64,000 nt of DNA from Lineus longissimus. Taxonomy: Eukaryota > Nemertea > Pilidiophora > Heteronemertea > Lineidae. The position numbers were made by a program, and so were the translations under genes. Each line of letters opens with the position of its first letter. Position 1 is the stretch's first letter. The notes beneath the pieces were generated by a model that did no database searches, was not told where the DNA came from, and was given only the letters and a program-made list of their open reading frames with translations. This document shows, one piece after another, positions 15,473 to 25,560 of this stretch. Location: the NCBI RefSeq assembly GCF_910592395.1, contig NC_088315.1:14555808-14619807 (forward strand), given 5' to 3'.

Positions 15473-16136
15473 CTATTTATTTACTAGTAAAATTATGTTA
15501 CATTTTCCAGGCAAAATTAAGGCCTCTAAAATTCATGGAGCGTGGCTTTATGCCACATATGGTAATTGATAAACTATTCTTTATTGTAATATTGATCCGG
15601 CTCTCATTAGCAATTCAGTCATGCGCATTTTGGTCCTTAACAACGATCCCTGTCAGGAGGATGGTTGCTATGTACAAACACAAACTACCATCTCGTTGAC
15701 CAGAACCGATTGCGACATCTTTCATTGTAACATCTAACTAAACAAGCTTGACATAGGCCAGACTCGAACCCGGGTATTCTGCGTGGTAAGCATATGTTAT
15801 CCCACTAGGCTATTGAACTTTCTATTTAGATCAATAACATTTATGCCTATTTAAAAGTAACATCTGTTTAAGGTAATAAGAGCGCCTATTGATTATGCGC
15901 GTCACAGCTGTCATGTGATATCTCATTCAGTGTGGCACATGCATGGGAATAGGGTCAATTTCTCTGCTATTTTTTAACGGATATTTGCAATGAGGTATCC
16001 TTGGAAAGCTATTGACGTGTACTTTCTGTTGGATTACAGTAAGTCATGATTACATTAACCCATTGAGCTCTAGTATTCCCTCACCATTTCATTGACCATT
16101 TCATTGCAACGCTTCACTGGGAATCTCATGAATGAT
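15473..16136. other. Flank between Polinton and MITE
   Basis: No credible gene. A tRNA-like segment lies at 15757-15825. The open frame 15421-15699 has a hydrophobic start and one ATG but no family resemblance. Confidence 0.5.
15757..15825 (-). repeat. tRNA-like pol III promoter sequence, possible SINE head
   Basis: On the minus strand an A box TAGCCTAGTGG is followed by B box GGTTCGAGTCT at tRNA spacing, with a plausible anticodon arm (loop TTACCAC). The T stem has four of five pairs. The 7-bp acceptor arms do not pair, so this is not a functional tRNA. A tRNA-derived SINE head or a degraded tRNA is the best reading; no poly-A or SINE body was confirmed. Confidence 0.5.
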
Positions 16137-16266
16137 AGAATAGTAGTATTGTGGTGGATGGTTCTTTGGGGGTTGTAGGCTAATTTGGGGCAAAAGACCT
16201 GTAAGGTCTTTGGTCAAAAGGGCCTAAAACATAACCTAGTTCCTACCACCACAATACTACTATTCT
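16137..16266. mobile_element. 130-bp hairpin MITE
   Basis: Perfect 21-bp terminal inverted repeats (16137-16157 and 16246-16266; AGAATAGTAGTATTGTGGTGG). No coding capacity. No clear target duplication. Confidence 0.7.
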
Positions 16267-17064
16267 TTTGGTCCTTATTAATGCCCTAGTCGCCTACTCT
16301 ACTACGTGACAGTACATCGGCTGCGCTCATGCTTCCACGAGGAATATTTTTATCACTCAGTCATACCATACCCATGCATCTTGACCACAAAATTTCAACG
16401 TTGCTGAAAGTACTTGAAATATTAGTGATAAACAATGGGTGAGCCTATGCGAACCATACCAGACCAGCCGACGAATGTCTTGCGCCCTATCACTGCTTGA
16501 AGATGAAGACAGGTTATAGACACCAGATGGTCGAAGACGATTGGGGCTGCCTGCTGCGCATGAAGTCGACTGGTCATGTGCGTAGCTGGTCTTTCGGTCG
16601 GGGAGGCTCTCTTGGGGAAGGGTGGCTAATTGACACTTTTTGAAAACATTCGGCCTGAATCACCGATCATAAATATATATATATAAGACATTATTTTGGT
16701 GACTTCTGCGGTATCTGACACCCCCCCCCCCCCCTTCTGCCTAGCTAGCTTTGCCTAATGCTGGTAATGGTGATCATAAGTCAACCTCACAATTGTGCCA
16801 TCGTGATGTTTCATTTTAACACTTATTGATCTTTATGACGAAATATGCAGCAATCGATAGTCTGGTATATATTCAACAATCTATATGACAAACTTATAGG
16901 CCTTTGAAAGTTTGCCTCCTTGGCTCACCGAACAGAGTATTATACAATGGACCCTCTTTTTGTGCTACAAGCATCATCATTTATTATTTGGCTTACTGAT
17001 CACTCAGATCTAATCTGTGTCACACGTCGATGATAATTGGGTTTCTTTTTCGGAAATGACAGGC
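16267..17064 (+). other. 5' flank of gene copy A (shared by copies B and C)
   Basis: Homologous to 24810-25560 and 28940-29739, including a run of C near 16722, which marks the left limit of the triplicated segment. No open gene is visible; it may hold the promoter. Confidence 0.6.
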
Positions 17065-20000
17065 ATGCAAAGTCTGCTGCATTCCCGTTTGTGGCTGTCG
17101 TCAATCACCATTACCTGGGTGACAGCGTCAGTCCGGCGTCAAAATATGGAGCGTGAGTACCACTGTATACATACTTAGTGCTCTCTATCGCATTTCCCCA
17201 CTCTTACTCGAAATTTTCTCTTCAAAGATGAACCCAACAGATTCATTCCTGATCGCAGCCACCTCCCTCGAGCCCAAAGATGAACCCAACAGATTCATTC
17301 CTGATCGCAGCCACCTCCCCTCGAGCCCAAAGATAAACTCAACCGATTCATTCCTGATCGCAGCCGCCTCCTCTCGAGCCCAAAGATGAACTCAACCGAT
17401 TCATTCCTGACCGCAGCTACCCCATTATATAGCCTCGATCCGCTACGCTGTACATCGAGCCCATGTGTGAGCTCGAAAAAAGCCAGGAATTCTAGCCCAA
17501 ACGCATTTAAACTTAAGCCATGAAGAAAAACAGGAAAACCCGTCGGTGTAAAAATAATTTCACGTCACAAGGCTAGCCAATCAATCAAGCCATTGTTTCG
17601 CAACAAATCATTTTCGCAATAGGAGCGCACCTCGCACTTCGTCCCTTTTGGGGACGAAGTATTGGTCCAGACCGCAGGCACCTCCCCTCGTACTTCCGCC
17701 CATCAAACAGAGAAGGATATCGTTGGAAGAATTCTCGTCTAAGGATGTTCTCGTTCCTATTTCAGCTATCATCAGTTATAGTCTGAATGGACCTCATCCA
17801 GACGTGAGGTGGGTATATGGACTTACAAGCAATCACGAAAGGAGGTCTGCCGCTTCGAGTACCCTGCATTGAGAATGGCTTCAAAGGCCATTCATGTCCA
17901 AGAATAGTCTTTCTGCCAACGTAGATGTTATTATTATTATTATTATCAAAAACATTTTTATAGCGCTTAACGTTGTTAAAACTTCTAAGCGCTTTACAAT
18001 TTATAATAAAACATAACATTAATACATGATAGAATAAAAGTCATTACTAAAAAAAACGTGCAAAGGATTCAAAAGAATTTCTTAAAAATATGAGTTTTTA
18101 GTGCAGTTTTAAAAACGACCCAGGGTACTCTGGCCACGAACACTATTTGGAAGCTCATTCCATAGCTTTGGTCCCGCCACTGCGAATGCAGAGGAGCCTA
18201 TCACCCGGTTTGTGCGGATTTCCTTACACAGACCCATTGTACTTGACCGCAGGGAGCGTGAGGGTTTGTAAACTTCCAAGCAGTCTGCGAGATATTTTGG
18301 TGCGTAATCATGTAGACATTTGTAGACCATTAGATTAACCTTGTACTCGAGCCTTGCTTTCAAAGGAAGCCAGTGGAGTGTGCACAGAACCGGAGTGATA
18401 TGATCCCCTCTGGACACCCTTGTGACGAGACGAGCTGCCGAGTTTTGAACCAGTTGAAGCTTACGCACATTGGCCTCAGAGATGTTTTATAGCAGACTAT
18501 TTGCGTAGTCCAACCGCGAGACAACTAAGGTCCGCACTGCACTTGTTGCTGCTGATTTACTGAGCAAAGATCTTATCTTGCTTATACGATAGAGATGGAA
18601 ATTTGCCGCACGGCATACAGTGTTAACATGCGTTTTCATGGACATTTCTCTGTCAAATGTTACACCAAGAATCTTGATGGTATCACTCAGCTCAATTTCA
18701 GTATCGCCAATTTTCAATTTCAGATCAGACACATACTTCTGTAGGTTCTTTACACATGTTCATTAAATCGCCAAGTCCCGGATGTGGCACATTGGCGCTT
18801 GATGATATTCGAATCATAGCAGAGCAAAGCGATCGTACCTACAATCAGATATCCCCACACAGAACACATAGAACGCTGGAGATAAAGGAGTGATAGGGTG
18901 CACCTAAAATTTGGAATAAAAACCAGTATTTGACCACTTAGGGTCAAATTTGGCCAAAAAGTGTTAAAATGGCTATTTTAATTTTAGTGGTTCAGCATCA
19001 GCACACCTGTCTACATTGAATAGGCCTGCCGATCGCGAAACCACCTTACCTAAAATTCTAATCAGAAGCCAGTAAATATGTATTTAATATTAAAAAAAAG
19101 GTTAAAATGGCTATTTTGACTTCAGTGGTGCGAATAAGACTGTTTTTCAGAATGAACGCCCCTTTTTACATAGAGTAAGCCTGTCAAAACATCCTTACCT
19201 AAAATTCTGATTAAAGGCCACTGTATCTTGGAGTACTTGTTATTCAGAATGTGTCAGAATGTGATCTACACTACGGATCGTGGACGAGATAAACAAGGTG
19301 GCACCCCTTGTTGGCAATCATGGAACGATGTAGTAACGGAAATCAAGGGCTTTTTCCCCAGTTAATTTTGAGGACAACAACAAAGTTTCCCGAAGACATC
19401 TCTTGTAGCATCCTGAGGAAATCAGGGATTAATGTCATCACGGTGGATAACCGTAGCGGTTTAGCGACCAATATGTACGGTTCAGCGAACTTCCGTTTTG
19501 CTCGAATTTTCAAGGTAGCACACATTTTTATAATTTTCAGTAAGTTCCTGTTGTTTAATCCGGTTCTGCTTATAATGCATGCATCATCAGTCGTTGTAGT
19601 TTACATCAGTATGCCCATCTGGTTCTGACTAAGAGAAAAAGAGCTAATATTCACGTTGAAAGTTGGAAATTTGATGATCTTCAAAGACATCATTTTGTGG
19701 CGAAGCGTCTGAAATTGACGCCATGTTTGCATGGCTATCATGTACTACAAAGCTAACAATAAAGACTGACGAAGTAACAAGTAATATGCATGCCCTTTTG
19801 CTGAGATACATTGCAAAATATGTTGACTTCATGAAAGTGTACGATGTTTAGCGATATTACTGTACACCGGTTTAGCAATGTAACGCACTGAAAGTGTACG
19901 GGTTGTATGGTTCAACGATTAAAAATTATTTATCGCATTTCACTCGTAATATGGCCCAGACAGTCATCATTCCCAATCTAAAATGTAACTTTACTACCAA

Positions 20001-22953
20001 TAGTCGATCGTTTTTGCCTTCGAGGCGTGAGAATTGTCTTCAATTAGCCAAATATTTTACTCTATTTCAGGAGCAACTTTTGTGAGAAAACGTCGACGAA
20101 AATGCACGGTCTCGTCGAGCAGTTTCTCATACACAATCACTGAAAGTGCACTTTATGCTTGTAGGTCTTGTGGCACACCGTACCGTATACTCTGTTTTTT
20201 ATGAACCTTGACGTTTATGGATAGGATGACCATGGAGACGAGAAGAACTGGGATTACCATGCCGGTGTGACAGCGGATATAGTCCCCCTGGAGTCATAGT
20301 CCGGTAGCATTGTATTTGACCAATTAAGCAATAAAATACCACGAAACACATACACAGAGGTTGACTCCACAGCTTTGAAAGGAACCTGACAGCCTACCGT
20401 TAACTAGACAGCGATGACATGGTACCCTACTAAACTTGTTTAAAATTTCAGGAGCAATGTTTCTTCAGAACTTTTGTGAGAAAACGTCGACGAAAATGCA
20501 CGGTCTCGTCGAGCAGTATCTCATACACCATCCCGGAGAGTGCACTTTATGCTTGTAGGTCTTGTCGCACATCGCACACTTGTAAATGTTCTCACCAGTG
20601 CTATCTTTGACGTGTCTTGTGTTGATTGAGCGTCCATTTTACACACACGTCGCACACCAGTGCTTCGCACCTTACGAGCTTATTACGAACCGTTGCTCGG
20701 AGAACAACTTGTTTGTTGAAAGTAAAAAATAAAATTCTATCAGTCAAATTGTTGTTTGCTTATTACTTTTTGTTCTGTTTTATATGAACCTTGACGTTTA
20801 TGGATAGGATGTTCATAGAGACGAGAAGAACTGGGATCACCATGCAAGTACCGTGTCATGGAGTGCAGCAGTATACGTCAGAAACTGAATTTCGACGTGC
20901 AGGTTGCCTTTGTTAAACTGTACAAGGTGAAGTTAATGAACCACTCGAGGGTTCGCTAAATGTGTATGAGCATTGCAGATATCGGTCAAAATAACGAAAA
21001 AAAATAAGAAAAGGGCAGAAAATTCGAATGAAACACCATGAAACACATGACCAGAGGTCGATTCCATAGCTTTGAAGGGAACCTGACAGCCTACCGTTAA
21101 CTAGACAGCGATGCCATGTTACCCTACTAAACCTTTAAAAAATTGTAATCAATTAGCCCTATAAACGACAAAAACCATCGCGTTATGATCTGAAGGATAG
21201 TATCTAGCAAAAGCCCAGGCCGCTACATCGCAAAAATGTATCCATATCTTCCATATTTTACTGTATTGATTTTCAACTCACGTCATCTGCTAGAGTGCAT
21301 AAGCGGCTGTTCCCTGAACCGTACATTTGTTCGCTGAAACGCTACGGTTATCCACCGTGGTTAGCAGGGCCAAACGTTAACCAATGATTTCCTCACGATG
21401 CTCTCAACTAGCGTGAAGTAACAAGATTTCATTTCATTTTCTTTTTTATTATTTGTTCATTATTCAAAATAACTGGTAACGCGCAGCTTACGTTCACTCA
21501 GTCATATTCCGGTCTGTCTTGACAATTAGGGACAACACGTCAAGGATCACAATTCCAAGATTCGAAATGAGAGGCTTTAGTTTCACTATAGCTCTTTATA
21601 TATACATACTCCAACATAATAGACTGGCGATGCTACTAGGTGACTGGACAATACCATTCCAGTTTTGCTTTCATTTTTCACGAAAAGCATTAGTATTTAG
21701 ACTCTATCAGGTTCATTATAAAAATCTCATTCACTTGCAATGCAAAAATAAAGATACCTTATTAAACCTGCTAGTGTGGACATCTGTCGTTGTGACCTGG
21801 GACCGTCGAGAGCGTACAGCAGCGATGTATGTGAATGGTCAAGTTGTCCATAGGCAACATGTCATGAGAAGTAACCTGGACAGTGTTTACAACAAGCATG
21901 AGCGGTATCAGCTCGGATGGAAGGGGGATAAGCACGGTGGAATGGGTGTGTTTATCGGATCCATGAGTAGTCTCCATGTTTATCACCATGCACTTTCTCG
22001 AAGCAATGTCAAGAAGTTCCATAGCGCCAGTATAGGTAAACGCGACGATATAACGGAGCCTTAACGGTTTTTCTAACTTTTTCCTGATTTATCTGACAAA
22101 AGTCCAACAAAGTCCGACTTTTCCCTAAGAGGTCGGATTTTTTAAAAACATGTGATATAAAGTGTGAAACACACACCCAGAGTGACCCAAAGTGTGAATA
22201 CCAATTAGCTCACTCAATTAGGTAACCTCATTAACCGCATTTAAGATAGTCCTTTGATTTTCATAGCCCTATTTTGGGAAGCCCTGATATTATTAAAGGT
22301 TTTTTAAAAAGCCGTCCCTTTCAGGGAAAAGTCGGACATTGTCGGACTTTTGTCAGATAAATTAGGAAAAAGTAATAGTGATATGAGGTATGACATCTTG
22401 ACCCTCAATGCTCAGCTTACAGACAATGCGCGTGAATACATTGACGTAAAGTAAAGCATGCACTTATATGCAATCTATTTCCATTGCCATTGCTCGATCA
22501 CCGGTCTGATATCACGGCAAGTGACAACTTGTTTGTGTCTCATTCAAAACCACAATATACTTCTTCTTCGAATCGGGTATTGCATTAAAATACTCGATAC
22601 GGCGAGGCTGAAGTCACAAACTTTTCAACAGAACCGTAATAGGTAGCTGGCTAAATGCTCTACGTTTTGTTTGTTCAGTCGTCGTTGATAGAGAGAAGTA
22701 CATCCGGACAAACACGGACAGAAGCTTATTTGACGTATCTGGCCCGATTGAAACAGCAACACGACGCACACCAATAAGCTGCATTGCGTATTGTAAATCG
22801 CGGAATATTCCTTGCAAACATGCTATTTTCTCGCAGAAGGCAAAGAAATGTGAGCTTTTCTCAATGTCGATTTATGTTTTACAAATAAGAACTAACTTAA
22901 AGGCAGAGGTTAAAACAGGATTTCACTTCAAGCTAAAAGTGGAGGCCATGTAA
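17065..22953 (+). CDS. Secreted LamG-domain protein, copy A (spliced)
   Basis: Four exons with matching phases. Exon 1 (17065-17152) encodes M-Q-S-L-L-H and a hydrophobic signal peptide, and ends at donor GC|GTGAGT in phase 1. Exon 2 (17766-17808, 43 nt) has acceptor TTTCAG and donor GAG|GTGGGT in phase 2. Exon 3 (21530-22035) follows acceptor AATTAG and encodes a LamG-like jelly roll with W-T-S-V-V-V-T-W-D and M-Y-V-N-G-Q motifs. It ends in phase 1. Exon 4 (22679-22953) follows acceptor TTGTTCAG and gives a Cys-rich C-terminus ending V-E-A-M and a stop. The product is probably an extracellular sugar- or ligand-binding protein. All exons are open. An extra exon between 1 and 2 cannot be excluded. 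Confidence 0.7.
17224..17430 (+). repeat. Tandem 52-53 bp repeats in intron 1 of copy A
   Basis: About four units beginning AAAGATGAAC, at 17224, 17276, 17329 and 17381. The equivalent region has one unit in copy B (25722) and about two in copy C (29893). Open by chance in one frame. Confidence 0.75.
17766..17808 (+). CDS. 43-nt micro-exon of copy A
   Basis: Flanked by TTTCAG and GTGGGT. In phase 1 it reads I-I-S-Y-S-L-N-G-P-H-P-D-V. The copy B counterpart (26368-26410) differs at five sites, three of them synonymous in this frame, which supports coding. Confidence 0.65.
17940..18755 (-). mobile_element. 5'-truncated CR1-like LINE inserted in intron 2 of copy A
   Basis: The minus strand encodes the C-terminal part of a CR1-type reverse transcriptase: Q-N-S-A-A-R-L-V-T-R and L-H-W-L-P-L motifs (18109-18468) preceded by 18487-18732. 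A nonsense codon (TAA) separates the two. The 3' end is a (TAA)n tail at 17940-17960. ATGTT flanks both sides (17935-17939 and 18756-18760). Copy C has the empty site with a single ATGTT (30948-30952), so the element inserted after the duplication. Confidence 0.9.
20040..21150 (+). repeat. Internal duplication in intron 2 of copy A
   Basis: A block containing GGAGCAACTTTTGTGAG (20070) and the CTGACAGCCTACCGTTAAC segment (20386) is repeated at about 20460-21100. Copy C has each block once (32336, 32530). Confidence 0.75.
21530..22035 (+). CDS. LamG-like jelly-roll exon, copy A
   Basis: A 506-nt exon coding one concanavalin-type beta-sandwich. F-S-F-T-I-A-L-Y starts the first strand; T-S-V-V-V-T-W-D-R-R-E and M-Y-V-N-G-Q are the conserved LamG core; V-F-I-G-S-M-S-S-L-H-V-Y-H-H-A-L ends it. 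Acceptor AG at 21528-21529. Confidence 0.8.
22075..22374. mobile_element. 300-bp MITE in intron 3 of copy A
   Basis: Imperfect terminal inverted repeats of about 50 bp starting CTTTTTCCTGATTTATCTGA. Half copies of the same termini occur at 23205, 27845, 28760, 33565 and 34480, so this is a dispersed local family. No coding. Confidence 0.75.
22679..22953 (+). CDS. Cys-rich terminal exon of copy A
   Basis: Acceptor TTGTTCAG, then a 275-nt open frame ending in TAA. It has a C-x3-C-x6-C-x9-10-C pattern (I-S-C-I-A-Y-C, P-C-K-H-A, K-C-E-L-F) like a PAN/apple-type module. Present and open in all three copies. Confidence 0.7.
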
Positions 22954-23302
22954 TTAATGAATAATTTGGTCATGTAATGATTGAAAAGAGTTGCTTCTAT
23001 CTGATGAGCAGCATAACAAATTTCCAGTGATACAGAAAGACAAGCCAAAAGTCGTCAGTATACCCGGCGACGAAGGAATTACCTTTACTGGTATCATCAG
23101 TTGCGACGTGGTACTATCGGCATAACCTTGTGCACGTGTGGAACATCAAAATACATTCACTAGTAGAGGCTTTTCCGACTTCTTAACAGTTTCTCTCACT
23201 TTGTCCTGATTTATCCGACAAAAGTCCGACATTGTCCGACTTTTCCCAGAAAGGAAAAAAAATGGTGAAAAATATCAGGGCTTCCCAAAATAGGGCATTA
23301 AA

Positions 23303-24692
23303 GGCCATATATCAAGGTTTTTTGCCATTTTCTGCTGTAAGACGATTTCAAAAGTGTACCTAACACTTTATACAATACAGAAAACCAAATGCAATTAGCT
23401 CCATCCATTTTGAAGATATAGCCAATTATGTGTTTGACAACTTGATTACCTAATCAGGCTAGCAACTGGCTTGTTAGAGCCAGGCGTCGGGTTCAGCAAA
23501 AGTTGTGATGTAGATCAGGTTATCTGTACATGTCATGCAATCATAAAAGCAGGAGGGCCTTTATTAATCATGCACACCTGGAAGTAATGTGTTTCATTCA
23601 CTATGGTGTAATGTGTGGCTCCGAATTGTGTCAAGGATAGCACAAAGAACAATCGAATAACGGATGGGACCCATTTTCATGAATTTCCAAAGCCAGTTGA
23701 ACGAGAGAGGAGGAAGCTGTGGATTCGGAAGTGCAAACGTTTGGAGTGTTGGAAGCCTGGGCCTTCGGCCAAACTTTGCAGTGATCACTTTATCGATACG
23801 GATTATCACATGAAGCCGGATATCTGCATCCAACTGAATATTAAATGCCACTTGTTAAAAACAGCTGTTCCAACCATGTCAATTGCATTTAATGCCCGAG
23901 GCTGCTGAGGTCGGTTGTTATACATAATGTGTAGGCCCTATTGGGGCCTGTGATACCGCATAGTGTCTTCTTGTGTTCCAGCCATAGCAAGGTGACAGCA
24001 ACACAGGTCAGTGTCAGTGACAGCCACTGTCAATGACAGATTATTGTCATCTGACATCCAGGCCTATCTAACGTTGCACGGCATTATATTGTCACGTCAA
24101 GATGATTGTGCATAATACCGTCACTTTTCAATAGTAGTTCAGCGTCATGACATAACTGGCGATACAACACAGACGAGGCGAAACAATATTGTGCAACATT
24201 AGTCTGTTCAAAAATCATACATGTTATGCATCTGCAACCGTCTATCAATGTCTTCTTTGCTATATCGGCAGGTCTGCCATGCAAATTGATTAACCACAAA
24301 TTCTAATCACTTTCGTCCGAATGATCACTCTCATTATGATCTAGTGATATTAATGGTTCGAACATGTACGGCTCAACGTTTCAATATCCTTCTGTATCGA
24401 CCAAAACATCCTCAAATTCACTGCTCTCACTCTCTGAACTGTATGCGGAAGCCATCTTGCTTTGTTCTGACTGACCTGATCTACGTCATCAAAAAATCCC
24501 TAGCGGCCACATGTGGAACTAATCTAAAGTTGTGTGTGGTGGGAAATTCAAATAGTTTAAAATTGAAAATTGAAATAACTAAATAATGACTTTATTATTA
24601 GAATTTTTTTAATGTCTGGGATCTTGTTTTTTTAACCCTCAACATATTTCATGAGTATCAAGCATGTTTTCAAACCTTGATATATTATGGCC
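23303..24692 (+). mobile_element. THAP-domain DNA transposon remnant
   Basis: Terminal inverted repeats GGCCATATATCAAGG (left) and its near-complement with a 3-nt indel (right, 24672-24692). Inside, 23612-23880 encodes a THAP zinc finger: C-V-A-P-N-C, H-F-H-E-F-P, W, C-S-D-H-F and A-V-P-T. A TAA precedes the first Cys, so an upstream exon or decay is needed. THAP domains bind DNA in P-element and Kolobok transposases; no catalytic domain is left. Copy C lacks this insertion. Confidence 0.7.
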
Positions 24693-24809
24693 TCGCTTTC
24701 CAAAATAGGGCATTAGAGATCAATGGCCTGTGTTGGATGGGGTTAATGAGGTGACCTAATTGAGTGAGCTAATTAGTATTTACACTTAGGGTCACTCATA
24801 GGTCTTTGG

Positions 24810-25560
24810 TCCTTACTAATGCCCTAGTCGCCAACTCTACTACGTGACAGTACATCGGCAGCGCTCATGTTTCTACGAGGAATATATTTATCACTCAGTC
24901 ATACCATACACATGCATCTTGACCACAAGATTTCGACGTTGCTGAAAGTACTTGAAATATTAGTGATAAACAATGGGTGAGCCTATGCGAACCATACGAG
25001 ACCAGCCGACAAATGTCTTGCGCTCAATCACTACTTGCAGATGAAGACAGATTACGGACACCACATGGTCGAAGACGATGGGGGCTGCCTGCTGCGCATG
25101 AAGTCGACTGGTCATGTGCGTAGCTAGTCTTCCGGTCGGGGAGGCTCTCTTGGGGCGGGGTGGCTAATTGACACTTTTTGAAAACATTCGGCCTGAATCA
25201 CCGATCATAAATAAATACATATAAGACATTATTTTGGTGACCTCTGCGGCATCTGACCCCCCCCCCCCCTCGCTGCCCAGCTAGCTTTGCCCAATGCTGG
25301 TAATGGTGATCATAAGTCAACCTCACAATTGTGCCATCATGATGTTTAATTTTACACACTTATTGATCCTCATGACGAAATATGCTGCAATCGATAGTCT
25401 GGTATATATTCAACAATCTATAAGACATACTTATAGGCCTTTGAAAGTTTGCATCGTTGGCTCACCGAACAGCGCTGATTAACGTTCCTCAATGCATAAT
25501 TGAGGATCAAATCACTGAGACGTCGGTGATAATCGGGTTTCTTATGCGGAAACGCCCAGC
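24810..25560 (+). other. 5' flank of gene copy B
   Basis: Homologous to 16270-17064. Contains a run of C near 25258. No gene was seen. Confidence 0.6.

Noticed and set aside
15421-15699. Small membrane protein gene after the capsid
   Set aside because: It depends on a non-ATG start (GTG at 15421), has no family resemblance and no Polinton start motif, and overlaps the broken capsid frame on the other strand.
15757-15825. Functional tRNA gene
   Set aside because: The acceptor arms do not pair and one T-stem pair is missing.
22614-22817. Minus-strand protein conserved in copies A and B
   Set aside because: The plus strand has a splice acceptor, conserved cysteines and a shared stop in this segment; the minus frame is the shadow of that exon.
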